Assembly: GCF_024622195.1 (NCBI RefSeq) | Contig: NZ_JANKBI010000002.1 | Span: 62,001 to 126,000, forward strand | From: Murimonas intestini | GTDB taxonomy: Bacteria; Bacillota; Clostridia; Lachnospirales; Lachnospiraceae | Length of the DNA stretch: 64,000 nucleotides | Direction of reading: 5' to 3' | Shown: positions 1-8,693 of the stretch, in pieces | Numbering within the stretch: position 1 is the first letter of the stretch | Layout of the letters: each line of letters opens with the position of its first letter | The notes under the pieces: generated by a model | Told to the model about the DNA's origin: nothing | What the model saw: only the letters and a program-made list of their open reading frames with translations | Databases searched by the model: none | Translations under genes and position numbers: made by a program

Positions 1-1767
1 CGGTCCCACAGATGTACAGAAGTGACAAGGGAAGATATAGGTTCTGAAGTCACCCTGATGGGGTGGGTACAGAAAAGAAGGAATTTAGGAAGCCTTATTT
101 TTGTGGACCTGCGTGACCGCTCAGGCCTGATGCAGATCGTATTTGATGAGAATGATATCGGGACAGAGGGCTTTGAAAAAGCCGGAAAGCTGAGAAGTGA
201 ATTTGTGATCGCGGTGACTGGACGTGTAGAGAAGCGTTCAGGCGCTGTAAATGAGAATCTGAAGACGGGTGAGATGGAGATAAGGGCATTGGGGCTGCGC
301 ATCCTGTCTGAATCTGAGACACCTCCGTTCCCCATCGAGGAGGGCATCCAGACAAAGGATGAGCTCCGCCTGAAATACCGTTATCTGGACCTGCGCCGTC
401 CGAACCTGCAGAGGAATCTTATGCTGCGCAGCAAGGTGGCGACAGCTGTACGTAAATTCCTGGACGGGGAAGGATTTCTGGAGATCGAGACGCCTATGCT
501 GATCAAGAGCACTCCTGAAGGCGCCAGGGACTATCTGGTGCCCAGCCGTGTTCATCCGGGCAGCTTCTACGCCCTGCCTCAGTCCCCGCAGCTCTTCAAG
601 CAGCTGCTGATGTGTTCCGGGTATGACCGCTACTTCCAGCTGGCAAAATGCTTCAGGGATGAGGATCTGCGCGCCGACAGGCAGCCTGAATTCACCCAGA
701 TCGATATGGAGCTTTCTTTTGTGGATATAGATGACGTTATCGATGTAAATGAAAGGCTTCTTGCACATATCTTTAAAGAAGCCATCGGAGTGGACGTGCC
801 GCTCCCGATCCCCAGGATGACATGGCTGGAGGCCATGGACAGATACGGCTCAGACAAGCCTGACACGCGTTTTGGCATGGAGCTTAAGGATGTGTCACAT
901 GTAGTGGAAAACTGCGGATTTGGCGTATTCACGGGAGCGCTTAAGGGCGGCGGCAGTGTCCGGGGTATCAATGCAAAGGGCCAGGGCAGCATGCCAAGGA
1001 AAAAAATAGACAGCCTTGTGGAATTTGCAAAAGGCTACGGTGCAAAAGGACTGGCATATATGGCGATCAATGAGGACGGTTCCTGCAAATCCTCTTTTGC
1101 CAAGTTCATGACAGAGGAAGAACTGAAAGCTCTGACAGCTGCCATGGAAGGGGAGCCGGGCGACCTGCTTCTCTTTGCAGCTGACAAGAATAAAGTAGTA
1201 TGGGATGTGCTGGGCAGCCTTCGTCTGGAGATCGCTAAGAACCTGGGGCTTCTTCACAAGAACGAATATAAATTCCTATGGGTCACAGAATTCCCTCTGC
1301 TGGAGTGGTCAGAGGACCAGAACCGCTTTGTGGCAATGCACCATCCGTTTACAATGCCCATGGAAGAGGACCTGGACAAGATCGACACTGACCCGGGCGC
1401 AGTCAGGGCTAAGGCGTATGACATCGTCCTGAATGGTACAGAGATAGGCGGAGGAAGCGTCAGGATATTCCAGAATGATGTTCAGGCTAAGATGTTTGAA
1501 GTGCTGGGCTTCACAAAAGAACAGGCCGAGGACCGCTTCGGATTTCTGCTGAATGCTTTCAAGTACGGAGTTCCGCCCCACGCAGGACTGGCCTATGGCC
1601 TGGACCGCCTTATCATGCTGATGGCAGAAGAAGACAGCATCAGAGAGGTGATCGCATTCCCGAAGGTAAAGGATGCTTCCTGCCTTATGACAGAAGCTCC
1701 GGGACTGGTGGATCAGGATCAGCTGGATGAGCTGGGGCTTCAGATCAAGGCGGAAGAGGAAGCTTAG
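1..1767 (+). CDS. aspS: Aspartyl-tRNA synthetase, 5'-truncated by the window edge
   Basis: Class II aminoacyl-tRNA synthetase that charges tRNA with aspartate in the cytoplasm. The frame is open to base 1 and the first codons give RSHRCTEVTREDIG, the usual start of the AspRS anticodon-binding OB fold, so the GTG at 22 is an internal Val codon and the true start lies upstream of the window. Visible features are the OB fold (GWVQKRRNLGSLIFVDLRDR), class II motif 2 (FRDEDLRADRQPEFTQID), the bacterial GAD insertion domain, and motif 3 (GLAYGLDRLIMLM). Only the first few residues seem to be missing. The gene is followed by two hairpins. Identification is secure; the start is not visible. Confidence 0.97.
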   Translation, partial: RSHRCTEVTREDIGSEVTLMGWVQKRRNLGSLIFVDLRDRSGLMQIVFDENDIGTEGFEKAGKLRSEFVIAVTGRVEKRSGAVNENLKTGEMEIRALGLRILSESETPPFPIEEGIQTKDELRLKYRYLDLRRPNLQRNLMLRSKVATAVRKFLDGEGFLEIETPMLIKSTPEGARDYLVPSRVHPGSFYALPQSPQLFKQLLMCSGYDRYFQLAKCFRDEDLRADRQPEFTQIDMELSFVDIDDVIDVNERLLAHIFKEAIGVDVPLPIPRMTWLEAMDRYGSDKPDTRFGMELKDVSHVVENCGFGVFTGALKGGGSVRGINAKGQGSMPRKKIDSLVEFAKGYGAKGLAYMAINEDGSCKSSFAKFMTEEELKALTAAMEGEPGDLLLFAADKNKVVWDVLGSLRLEIAKNLGLLHKNEYKFLWVTEFPLLEWSEDQNRFVAMHHPFTMPMEEDLDKIDTDPGAVRAKAYDIVLNGTEIGGGSVRIFQNDVQAKMFEVLGFTKEQAEDRFGFLLNAFKYGVPPHAGLAYGLDRLIMLMAEEDSIREVIAFPKVKDASCLMTEAPGLVDQDQLDELGLQIKAEEEA

Positions 1768-1775
1768 AGAAAAAA

Positions 1776-1805
1776 TTAAAAGCCTTAATCAGGGAAGGCT
1801 TTTAA
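1776..1805 (+). terminator. Hairpin after aspS
   Basis: An 11-bp perfect stem, TTAAAAGCCTT pairing with AAGGCTTTTAA, lies 9 bases after the aspS stop codon. The T-rich right arm makes it a plausible intrinsic terminator. Confidence 0.6.
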
Positions 1806-1821
1806 AGAGATCGAAATAATA

Positions 1822-1849
1822 AAAGAGGAGCGAGTAATCGCTCCTCTTT
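1822..1849 (+). terminator. Second hairpin downstream of aspS
   Basis: A 12-bp perfect stem (AAAGAGGAGCGA / TCGCTCCTCTTT) with a 4-base loop. It separates aspS from the MNT/HEPN pair. A related hairpin with the same AATCGCT core lies at 2887-2912, on the other side of that pair. Confidence 0.6.
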
Positions 1850-1889
1850 GGTAAACATTATTTCTAGAAATATAATGAGGAGGGGAAGG

Positions 1890-2243
1890 ATGGAGTTAAA
1901 AAGTATTCGTCATAAGAGGGCACTACATGCAGCAGAAAATAAAATTGAATGTTCTAAATTGGCTAATTATGTTAAAGAGCTTTACTTGTATGGCAGTGTT
2001 GTAAAAAACCAGGAAAACTGGGACAGTGATATTGATCTGCTTTTAGTGCTGGACCCATCTCAAAAAGGCAATCGTGAGATTCAGAGAGAGATCATATGGT
2101 TAAAAGGGACTATTACGGAAGATGAAATAGATGCGCCGGAGATTGATTTAAAGGTGGTATTTGGAAATGGGTGGAAGAACAGCAGTCAGACCTATTATAG
2201 AAACATCTTGAAGGAGGGGGAGGAGATTTGGAAAAAGATTTAA
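1890..2243 (+). CDS. MNT-type nucleotidyltransferase (antitoxin-like partner of HEPN)
   Basis: A minimal nucleotidyltransferase-fold protein of 117 residues. The signature GS-x10-DxD is visible (GSVVKNQENW then DSDID), the metal- and NTP-binding motif of the MntA family, in which antitoxins add AMP to a HEPN RNase partner. A longer upstream start at 1848 is possible, but ATG 1890 follows a strong GAGGAGGGG site and starts where family members do. The 3' end overlaps the HEPN gene by 16 bases, so the two are probably translationally coupled. Role as an antitoxin is inference from motif and neighbour. Confidence 0.8.
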   Translation: MELKSIRHKRALHAAENKIECSKLANYVKELYLYGSVVKNQENWDSDIDLLLVLDPSQKGNREIQREIIWLKGTITEDEIDAPEIDLKVVFGNGWKNSSQTYYRNILKEGEEIWKKI

Positions 2244-2653
2244 GGACATACTATGATTTTGCAGATAACACATATCATTTTCTTATAAATGCTTACGAAC
2301 AAGATTTTGTGGCCAATGCTATGGGGGCAATGGCGCAGGAAGTATGTGAAAAGTATTTGAAGCATCTGATTGAAGAGTATATTGTTCCGAAGGATTTACA
2401 AGAAAACAGTCAAAAGACAGAAATACTAAGAACGCATAATCTAAGTAAATTATCAAAGTACATTAATAATTACTTGCCGGAAGTAAAATTAAACAGGCAG
2501 GCCTTAAATTTGGTAAACGGACTATATTTTACTACAAGATATCCAGGGGATGAAAGTATAGTTGTCGAAAAAGAAGACCTTAAAGAGTATATAGAAGTCG
2601 TAAAGGAATGTAAAAGAACGATAGACGAGTTTATAGAAAAGCAAAAGAAATAA
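2228..2653 (+). CDS. HEPN domain protein
   Basis: A 141-residue all-helical HEPN protein, the usual partner of MNT nucleotidyltransferases. Visible family features are AQEVCEKYLKHLIEE in helix 2, the THNLSKL segment, and FTTRYPGD late in the domain, typical of the COG2250 type. The start is TTG 2228 behind GGAGGGGGAGGAG, overlapping the MNT gene. HEPN toxins of the HepT type carry RX4HXY as catalytic and AMPylated motif; I do not find it here, so RNase activity is uncertain. It could be a toxin of a different HEPN class or a non-catalytic nucleotide-binding partner. Confidence 0.75.
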   Translation: MEKDLRTYYDFADNTYHFLINAYEQDFVANAMGAMAQEVCEKYLKHLIEEYIVPKDLQENSQKTEILRTHNLSKLSKYINNYLPEVKLNRQALNLVNGLYFTTRYPGDESIVVEKEDLKEYIEVVKECKRTIDEFIEKQKK

Positions 2654-2911
2654 GAGAATGTAAGTGTCATAAAAGATAAGGATAAATGAGATAGAGAAAT
2701 AGTTAAAGAAGAAATTGACTATATTATAGGTGATTTCATAAAATCAGCAAAGTTGAGTATGTGAGATAAAGCATACGGATTGCGTTGACGGGCTTATACT
2801 TAAAGCCGCCAACGCCACTATCTGTCAGTCAGTGTACATCAACTATTGAAAGCGCCATGTGTGGAACGGTACGCACGGCGCTGTGAGAGGAGGGGAGTTA
2901 ATCGCTCTCCT
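2654..2911. other. 258-bp gap with two hairpins
   Basis: No gene is seen. Two imperfect hairpins occur at 2782-2814 (GCGTTG...CAACGC with further GGCTT/AAGCC pairing) and 2849-2882 (AGCGCC...GGCGCT). A third, 2887-2912, abuts the stop codon of the minus-strand lipoprotein gene. These may be terminators or repeat remnants; none has a clear T-run. Confidence 0.4.
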
Positions 2912-2912
2912 C
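2887..2912 (-). terminator. Hairpin at the 3' end of the lipoprotein gene
   Basis: GAGGAG...CTCCTC hairpin directly at the stop codon of the minus-strand gene. It shares the core GT(T)AATCGCT with the hairpin at 1822-1849. The absence of a T-run makes termination function uncertain. Confidence 0.35.
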
Positions 2913-4012
2913 TATTCGATTGTATTCTTCTGAAACGTCTCAGTAGCAATACTGAAATTTCCCAGCAGTGAACTGATTAATTCATCTGTTATCTGTACCT
3001 CCCAGGAGGTGCCATTATTGGACATGGGGATGGTCACGGAAGTACAGACAGTTGCCTTATTGTTTTTGAGGGCCTCAAGCAGAAAGGAGGCGTTCTTGTT
3101 AGCTATCTCGGCGTCGCTGGCACGCACTGATTCAGTGGTGGATGCATAATCCATGAGCTTTCCTGCGTAATCATTCATTACGCTGTTGCCATCCATGCTG
3201 GTTATGGAGGCCGTTATCCTGGCGCTGTCACCTTCTGTTGCAGAGCTGTCTATCTGGTAATTAAAACAGCTGTGTATCTGTTCTGCAAAAGCAAGGTCTA
3301 TTTCATGATAATTTTCTACCCCTGTGGTAAAAATGTCGTCCATTCCAAGGTAGACCAGCCATTCTTCGGCGTTCATTCCTTTAAAATAATCACAGGTGAT
3401 TGAAAATACTTCTTCGGGGGTAAGCAGATACGGATCATTTACAGCCTTAATAAAGCCGCCGACAAGTTCATCTTCTAATTCGTCAGACGTCTGTATTTCC
3501 CAGACATCCTCTTCTTTGACAAGATCAAAAGAGACGGGCCATGTGACGAGCTCATATTCATTTTCTTTTAATGTATCTCCAAGCAGCTGGAAATAATCGT
3601 TGAGGCTGATTGGTGTATCGGAAGTGATGTTAGAAGCGAGGGAGTTTGCAATGATTTTTTTACATACGTCTTTCGCTACTGCTTTTGTATCAAGATTTGT
3701 GATCTCAGTGTTTACTGTGGCTGTCTTCTGGGTAGCTGTGGTACTGGTGATCTCATAGCGGAAATTTTTAAAAAACAGTTTGACGGCTTCCGCTGTTTCA
3801 GCTCCCACGTCAGTTGTGGAAGTCGGGCTCTGCATCATATCCTTATATGAGACAAAAGCTTTGATCGTATCCTCATCCAGCTCCTGTATCAGATCCAGCT
3901 CTGCCTTCACTGCTCTTTCAGGAGAGTTTTTGCGGCAGCCGGCCGCACAAACAGCGCTGAAGACAATCAGAAAAAACAGCAGAAATCTTTTGATAAAGGT
4001 AGTACTCTTCAT
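2912..4012 (-). CDS. Secreted lipoprotein of unknown function
   Basis: A 366-residue lipoprotein. The N-terminus has lysines and arginine, a hydrophobic run of about residues 10-23, and the lipobox VCAAGC with Cys26 as lipidation site, so it should be anchored on the outer face of the membrane. The rest is an acidic extracellular region with two similar halves, each containing YFKG/YFQL-type segments and ending near SFDLVKEEDVWEIQTSDELEDEL and GTSWEVQITDELISSLLG-like strands, which suggests a duplicated domain as in DUF5105-type lipoproteins. That family name is a guess. It is a single gene, not in an operon with its neighbours. Confidence 0.7.
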   Translation of the reverse strand: MKSTTFIKRFLLFFLIVFSAVCAAGCRKNSPERAVKAELDLIQELDEDTIKAFVSYKDMMQSPTSTTDVGAETAEAVKLFFKNFRYEITSTTATQKTATVNTEITNLDTKAVAKDVCKKIIANSLASNITSDTPISLNDYFQLLGDTLKENEYELVTWPVSFDLVKEEDVWEIQTSDELEDELVGGFIKAVNDPYLLTPEEVFSITCDYFKGMNAEEWLVYLGMDDIFTTGVENYHEIDLAFAEQIHSCFNYQIDSSATEGDSARITASITSMDGNSVMNDYAGKLMDYASTTESVRASDAEIANKNASFLLEALKNNKATVCTSVTIPMSNNGTSWEVQITDELISSLLGNFSIATETFQKNTIE

Positions 4013-4075
4013 CTTTTCTCCTTCTCCAATTAAACATTTTATGTAACCTGAATATGGCCATCCAGATACCGGCAG

Positions 4076-4351
4076 CTATGACGCGATGCAGCGCCAGATC
4101 ATGCAGGCAGCTGCGGTCTGAGCCAGTATGATCAGTGGTATGCCGATGACGAACGACATGTGCTTTGTCTTGTGCCGGACAAGATACATTCCGGCCAGTA
4201 CACCGGCGCTGCCGCCGAATATGGCTACAAGGAACAAGGTCTTTTCCGGTATGCGCCAGGCATGCCTGATTGCTCTTCTCTTATCCGACCACATACACAG
4301 CAGGCCCATCAGGTTTAGAACAGAGAAGTACAGGATCAGTAAATCTGTCAT
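4076..4351 (-). CDS. DUF1294 small membrane protein
   Basis: A 91-residue membrane protein of the DUF1294 family, with about three membrane segments. Family features are WSDKRRAIRHAWRIPEKTLF (D-K-x-R-A and RIPE), then GGSAGVLAGMYLVRHKTKH. The open frame extends upstream, but the ATG at 4351 has AAAGGAG six bases ahead and gives the usual family N-terminus. Its function is unknown in the family. It stands alone on the minus strand, divergent from prmA. Confidence 0.8.
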   Translation of the reverse strand: MTDLLILYFSVLNLMGLLCMWSDKRRAIRHAWRIPEKTLFLVAIFGGSAGVLAGMYLVRHKTKHMSFVIGIPLIILAQTAAACMIWRCIAS

Positions 4352-4389
4352 AAGAGCTCCTTTCAGGTTAACATTCGCAGCAACTGTCA

Positions 4390-4430
4390 CGCGAGATGTT
4401 TTCGTGTGTATTTTACACAAAAATCCCGGG
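4390..4430. repeat. Hairpin core related to the 42-kb palindromic element
   Basis: CGCGAGATGTTTTCGTG...ACACAAAAATCCCGGG closely matches 42172-42213, with base changes on both sides of the stem (GTGT/ACAC here, GTGC/GCAC there). It lies between the DUF1294 gene and prmA. I see no clear terminal repeats or flanking duplication here, so it looks like a fragment. Confidence 0.6.
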
Positions 4431-4571
4431 TTCAGGTGTTGTGTGGCAAATAATACCAGTGCTATTTTATACGATATGGATTACTTTGTCAATTCGCCTT
4501 GCGAAGCAGTTGCATTTATGCTATATTTATCTGGCAGTTTGGCATATTTTGTGAGATGAGAGGTAAGATCA

Positions 4572-5525
4572 ATGAAATGGAATAAATTTACGCTGAAAAC
4601 AGTCACAGGCGCTGAGGATATTATTATTGCCACCCTGGCTGAGCTGGGGGTAGAGGGAGTTGAGATAGAAGATAAGGTACCGCTGACAGAGGATGACAAG
4701 AAGCAGATGTTTGTGGACATCCTTCCGGAGGGGCCGGCAGATGACGGGATCGCTTACTTAAGCTTTTATCTGGAGCCGGATGCTGACAATGAGCAGATGC
4801 TTGCAGATATAAGGGAAGAATTAAAGGACCTCTCTTCATTTATGGATGTGGGAGAGTGTACCATCACAGAATCCCAGACAGAGGATAAGGACTGGATCAA
4901 TAACTGGAAACAGTATTTCCACCAGTTCTATGTAGATGATATACTGATCATCCCCTCCTGGGAAGAGGTCAGGCCCGAGGATGCAGATAAAATGATCATC
5001 CATATTGATCCGGGTACGGCATTCGGCACCGGGATGCATGAGACTACGCAGCTCTGCATGCGCCAGCTGATGAAATATGTGGATGAGAACACTGAGCTTC
5101 TGGATGTGGGAACAGGGAGCGGCATCCTCTCCATAGTGGCCCTTAAGCTGGGGGCAAAGCATGCCGTGGGGACAGATCTGGATCCATGTGCCATCAATGC
5201 AACGAGAGAGAATATGGAGGCCAACGGCATACCGGCAGGCCAGATGGATGTAATGATAGGAAATATTATAGATGATAAGGCAGTGCAGGATGCTGTGGGA
5301 TATGAGAAATACGATATTGTGGCGGCAAATATCCTGGCAGAGGTGCTTGTGCCCCTGACTCCTGTGATCGTGGATCAGATGAAAAAGGGAGCTCTCTATA
5401 TCACCTCAGGGATCATTGACGATAAAGAAGAGACAGTGGTAAATGCCGTGAAGGCGGCGGGCCTTACTGTCCTGGAAGTAACGCACCAGGGAGAGTGGGT
5501 ATCTGTAACGGCTCAGAAGAATTAA
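4572..5525 (+). CDS. prmA: Ribosomal protein L11 methyltransferase
   Basis: S-adenosylmethionine-dependent methyltransferase that trimethylates ribosomal protein L11; 317 residues, normal for the family. N-terminal substrate-recognition domain about 1-110, then the Rossmann methyltransferase domain with DPGTAFGTGMHETT ahead of motif I LLDVGTGSGILSI, and motif IV in DIVAANILAEVL (N-x-L-A). The ATG at 4572 follows GAGAGGTAAG. It is followed closely by rsmE and cysteine desulfurase, forming an operon of translation-modification genes. Confidence 0.95.
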   Translation: MKWNKFTLKTVTGAEDIIIATLAELGVEGVEIEDKVPLTEDDKKQMFVDILPEGPADDGIAYLSFYLEPDADNEQMLADIREELKDLSSFMDVGECTITESQTEDKDWINNWKQYFHQFYVDDILIIPSWEEVRPEDADKMIIHIDPGTAFGTGMHETTQLCMRQLMKYVDENTELLDVGTGSGILSIVALKLGAKHAVGTDLDPCAINATRENMEANGIPAGQMDVMIGNIIDDKAVQDAVGYEKYDIVAANILAEVLVPLTPVIVDQMKKGALYITSGIIDDKEETVVNAVKAAGLTVLEVTHQGEWVSVTAQKN

Positions 5526-5567
5526 TGTTACTTGAACAGATACAACGAATTAATATTGGAGAATGCC

Positions 5568-6308
5568 ATGTATCATTTTTTTGCTGCCCCGGAACAGGTC
5601 GGGGAAAATGAAATAAGGATAGTCGGAACAGATGTAAATCATATAAAGAATGTGCTGCGTATGAGGCCGGGTGAACAGATCTGCGTGAGCAGCAGCCGGG
5701 ATGGACTGGAATACCGCTGTGAGATCAGAGAGATAAGCAGCGAAGAGGTCACGGCAGACATCATGTGGGCAGAGGACGGGGCAGCTGAGCTTTCCTCACA
5801 GATATATCTGTTCCAGGGGCTTCCCAAAGGGGACAAGATGGAGCTTATCATCCAGAAGGCCGTGGAGCTTGGGGTGCATGAGATCATACCTGTGGCTTCC
5901 AGGCGGTGTGTAGTAAAACTGGATGCGAAAAAGGAAGCTGCTAAGCTGAAGAGGTGGTCGGCTATTTCAGAGAGCGCCGCAAAGCAGAGCAAAAGGCTTC
6001 TGATCCCCCGCATCAGGGAGGTCATGAGCTTTAAGGAAGCAGTCGCCTGTGCAGAAGACATGGACATCAGGCTGTTTCCCTATGAACTGGCAAAGGGGAT
6101 GGAGCACACCAGGGAGCTGATCGCAAGTATCGGGCCTGGAAAGAAGATAGCTGTGTTCATAGGCCCCGAAGGCGGGTTTGCCGGGGAAGAGGCAGAGTAT
6201 GCCAGGGAGCATGGGCTGGAGCCCATAACCCTGGGAAAGAGGATCCTCCGGACAGAGACAGCAGGGCTTGCAGTCCTGTCTGTTTTGATGTACCAGCTGG
6301 AAGAGTAG
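5568..6308 (+). CDS. rsmE: 16S rRNA m3U1498 methyltransferase (RsmE)
   Basis: SPOUT-class methyltransferase that methylates N3 of U1498 in 16S rRNA. N-terminal PUA-like domain (MYHFFAAPEQVGENEIRI...HIKNVLRMRPGEQI) and C-terminal knotted SAM-binding region with FIGPEGGFAGEEAE and LGKRILRTETAGLAVLSVL, both diagnostic. The frame is open from TTG 5532, but ATG 5568 gives the canonical N-terminus and has a TTGGAGAA site; I chose it (246 residues). It lies just after prmA and 9 bases before the desulfurase gene. Confidence 0.95.
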   Translation: MYHFFAAPEQVGENEIRIVGTDVNHIKNVLRMRPGEQICVSSSRDGLEYRCEIREISSEEVTADIMWAEDGAAELSSQIYLFQGLPKGDKMELIIQKAVELGVHEIIPVASRRCVVKLDAKKEAAKLKRWSAISESAAKQSKRLLIPRIREVMSFKEAVACAEDMDIRLFPYELAKGMEHTRELIASIGPGKKIAVFIGPEGGFAGEEAEYAREHGLEPITLGKRILRTETAGLAVLSVLMYQLEE

Positions 6309-6317
6309 AAAGGAAAG

Positions 6318-7484
6318 ATGCGTTTAATGGAAGCATATTTAGATAATTCGGCCACCACCAGATGCACAGAAGCGGTGCGGGACATTGTGGTCAGGACCAT
6401 GATGGAAGATTACGGAAATCCGTCGTCAAAGCATAATAAAGGCGTGGAGGCCGAGAGGTATCTGAAGGAGTCCAGGGAGATCATAGCCCGCACCTTGAAA
6501 GTGCAGGAGAAAGAGATCTATTTCACCTCAGGAGGGACTGAGTCAAACAACTGGGCGCTGATAGGAGCCGCCATGGCAAACAAAAGGGCAGGCATGCATA
6601 TCATTACAACAGCAGTTGAACATGCGGCAGTCCTGGAACCCATGCAGTATCTGGAGGAGCAGGGCTTCAGGGTGACATATTTAAAGACAGACAGGAAGGG
6701 GCATATCAGTCTGGAAGAGCTCTCAGACGCCATAACAGATGAAACCATACTTGTATCTGTCATGTATGTGAATAATGAGATTGGGGTTTTGGAGCCTATA
6801 GAGGAGATAGGGAAGCTGATCAGGCAGAAGAAGCCGGATATCATCTTCCACGCAGATGCCATACAGGCCTATGGAAAATACAGGATATATCCCAAGAGGT
6901 CAGGGATAGACATGCTGTCTGTGAGCGCCCACAAGATACATGGGCCAAAAGGCGCGGGCTTTCTCTATGTGGACAGTAAGGTGAAGATAAAACCTCTGAT
7001 ACTGGGCGGGGGACAGCAGAAGGGCATGCGTTCAGGCACTGACAATGTGCCAGGCATTGCAGGCTTAGGAGCTGCCGCCAGGGAGATATACACTGATTTT
7101 GACAAAAAGATGGCCCATCTCTATGAACTGAAGAAATACTTTACAGATGAGCTGAAAAAGATGCCGGAGGCATCACTGAACAGTGAGGAAGGAGAAGCGG
7201 GAGCCCCCCATATCGTAAATGCCAGTTTTCCGGGAGTGCGCAGTGAGGTTCTGCTTCACGCTCTGGAAGAAAGAGGGATTTATGTGTCGGCCGGGTCAGC
7301 ATGCTCATCCAACAAGAAGCTGCCCGTCAGTACAGTGCTCAGGGAAATAGGCCTGTCTTCTGAGATGGCAGAGTCAGCTGTAAGGTTCAGCTTTTCTGTA
7401 CACACCACAGAGGAGGAGCTGTCCTACTGCCTGGAGCAATTAAGAGAAATCGTGCCAATGCTGAAAAGGTATGCACGCCACTAG
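6318..7484 (+). CDS. Cysteine desulfurase (NifS/IscS family), sulfur donor for ThiI
   Basis: PLP-dependent enzyme that moves sulfur from cysteine to a catalytic cysteine persulfide. Seen in order: YLDNSATT at the N-terminus, GGTESNNWAL, FHADAIQAYGK, the PLP-lysine motif SVSAHKIHGPKG, and the active-site loop SAGSACSS. Length of 388 residues is standard. It ends 12 bases before thiI, and the pair matches the NifZ-ThiI arrangement of Bacillus, so its main job is probably tRNA 4-thiouridine. ATG 6318 follows AAAGGA. An alternative start is Met4. Confidence 0.93.
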   Translation: MRLMEAYLDNSATTRCTEAVRDIVVRTMMEDYGNPSSKHNKGVEAERYLKESREIIARTLKVQEKEIYFTSGGTESNNWALIGAAMANKRAGMHIITTAVEHAAVLEPMQYLEEQGFRVTYLKTDRKGHISLEELSDAITDETILVSVMYVNNEIGVLEPIEEIGKLIRQKKPDIIFHADAIQAYGKYRIYPKRSGIDMLSVSAHKIHGPKGAGFLYVDSKVKIKPLILGGGQQKGMRSGTDNVPGIAGLGAAAREIYTDFDKKMAHLYELKKYFTDELKKMPEASLNSEEGEAGAPHIVNASFPGVRSEVLLHALEERGIYVSAGSACSSNKKLPVSTVLREIGLSSEMAESAVRFSFSVHTTEEELSYCLEQLREIVPMLKRYARH

Positions 7485-7496
7485 AGGAGATACGAT

Positions 7497-8678
7497 ATGT
7501 TTAAAGCTTTTTTGATAAAATACGGGGAAATAGGCATCAAGGGAAAGAACCGCTACCTGTTTGAAGATGCTCTTGTAAAACAGATACGCCATGCACTCAA
7601 AAGGATAGACGGGGAATTTGCCGTCCATAAGGAGCAGGGCCGCATATTTGTAGACTGTCTGGGGATCTATGACTTTGAGGAGACTGTGGATGCGCTTACA
7701 AAGGTATTCGGCATCGTTGGCATCTGTCCTGTGGTTCAGATTGAGGACGGCGGGTTTGATGCTCTGGCTGAGACTGTCATTGACTATATGGCGCAGGTAT
7801 ATCCTGACTGCAGGCAGACATTTAAGGTGAATGCCAGAAGATCCAGGAAAAATTACCCCATGAACTCTATGGAGATCAACTGTGCGCTTGGGGAGAGGCT
7901 GCTGGAAGCCTTTCCGGAGATGAAGGTGGATGTCCATAAGCCGGATATCCTTCTGAATGTGGAGATAAGAGAGAAGATATATATTTATTCCAGGATCATC
8001 CCGGGACCGGGAGGGATGCCTGTGGGAACTAACGGCAAGGCCATGCTTCTGCTTTCAGGCGGGATAGACAGCCCTGTGGCTGGTTATATGATAGCAAAGC
8101 GGGGGGTGAAGATAGACGCCGTATATTTCCATGCACCGCCCTACACAAGCGAGAGGGCCAGGCAGAAGGTCATCGACCTGGCAAAGATCGTAGCCAGATA
8201 TTCAGGGCCCATCAATCTTCATATTGTGAATTTTACGGATATCCAGCTGTATATCTATGATAAATGCCCCCATGAAGAGCTTACGATCATCATGCGCCGC
8301 TATATGATGAAGATAGCCCAGAGGATCGGATCAGAGACAGGCTGTCTCGGACTGATCACGGGTGAGAGCATCGGCCAGGTGGCAAGCCAGACGATCCAGA
8401 GCCTGGCAGCGACAAATGAAGTCTGCACTATGCCTGTCTTTCGGCCTGTCATTGCTTTTGACAAGCAGGATATCGTGGATATTGCACAAAAGATCGATAC
8501 TTATGAGACATCCATACAGCCATATGAAGACTGCTGTACGATCTTTGTGGCAAAGCATCCTGTCACAAAGCCAAATATCAATATTATAAAACGTTCAGAG
8601 AAGAACCTGGAAGAGAAGATCGAAGAAATGATAGAGACAGCTGTGAGCACGGCTGAAGCTGTCTGGGTGGAGGCATAG
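7497..8678 (+). CDS. thiI: tRNA 4-thiouridine synthase ThiI
   Basis: Makes 4-thiouridine at tRNA position 8 from ATP and persulfide sulfur. Domains: ferredoxin-like plus THUMP (about 1-165, with KYGEIGIKGKNR) and PP-loop ATP pyrophosphatase (SGGIDSPVAGYM). Length of 393 residues means there is no C-terminal rhodanese domain, as is usual in Gram-positives; Cys residues near CPHEEL and EDCCTIF may act in sulfur transfer. It follows the desulfurase gene in the same operon and is separated from the convergent HPr-like gene by two palindromes. Confidence 0.95.
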   Translation: MFKAFLIKYGEIGIKGKNRYLFEDALVKQIRHALKRIDGEFAVHKEQGRIFVDCLGIYDFEETVDALTKVFGIVGICPVVQIEDGGFDALAETVIDYMAQVYPDCRQTFKVNARRSRKNYPMNSMEINCALGERLLEAFPEMKVDVHKPDILLNVEIREKIYIYSRIIPGPGGMPVGTNGKAMLLLSGGIDSPVAGYMIAKRGVKIDAVYFHAPPYTSERARQKVIDLAKIVARYSGPINLHIVNFTDIQLYIYDKCPHEELTIIMRRYMMKIAQRIGSETGCLGLITGESIGQVASQTIQSLAATNEVCTMPVFRPVIAFDKQDIVDIAQKIDTYETSIQPYEDCCTIFVAKHPVTKPNINIIKRSEKNLEEKIEEMIETAVSTAEAVWVEA

Positions 8679-8693
8679 GAGTATAAGTTTTGA

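Noticed and set aside
22..24. GTG at 22 as the aspS start
   Set aside because: The frame is open to base 1 and the upstream codons encode the conserved RSHRCTE of AspRS, so 22 is an internal Val codon.
2654..2911. CRISPR or structured RNA gene
   Set aside because: Only isolated imperfect hairpins, with no regular repeat-spacer pattern or recognisable RNA family.
4128..4559. 143-residue plus-strand frame opposite the DUF1294 gene
   Set aside because: It is the complement of a recognised gene and of a repeat, has no ribosome site and matches no family.
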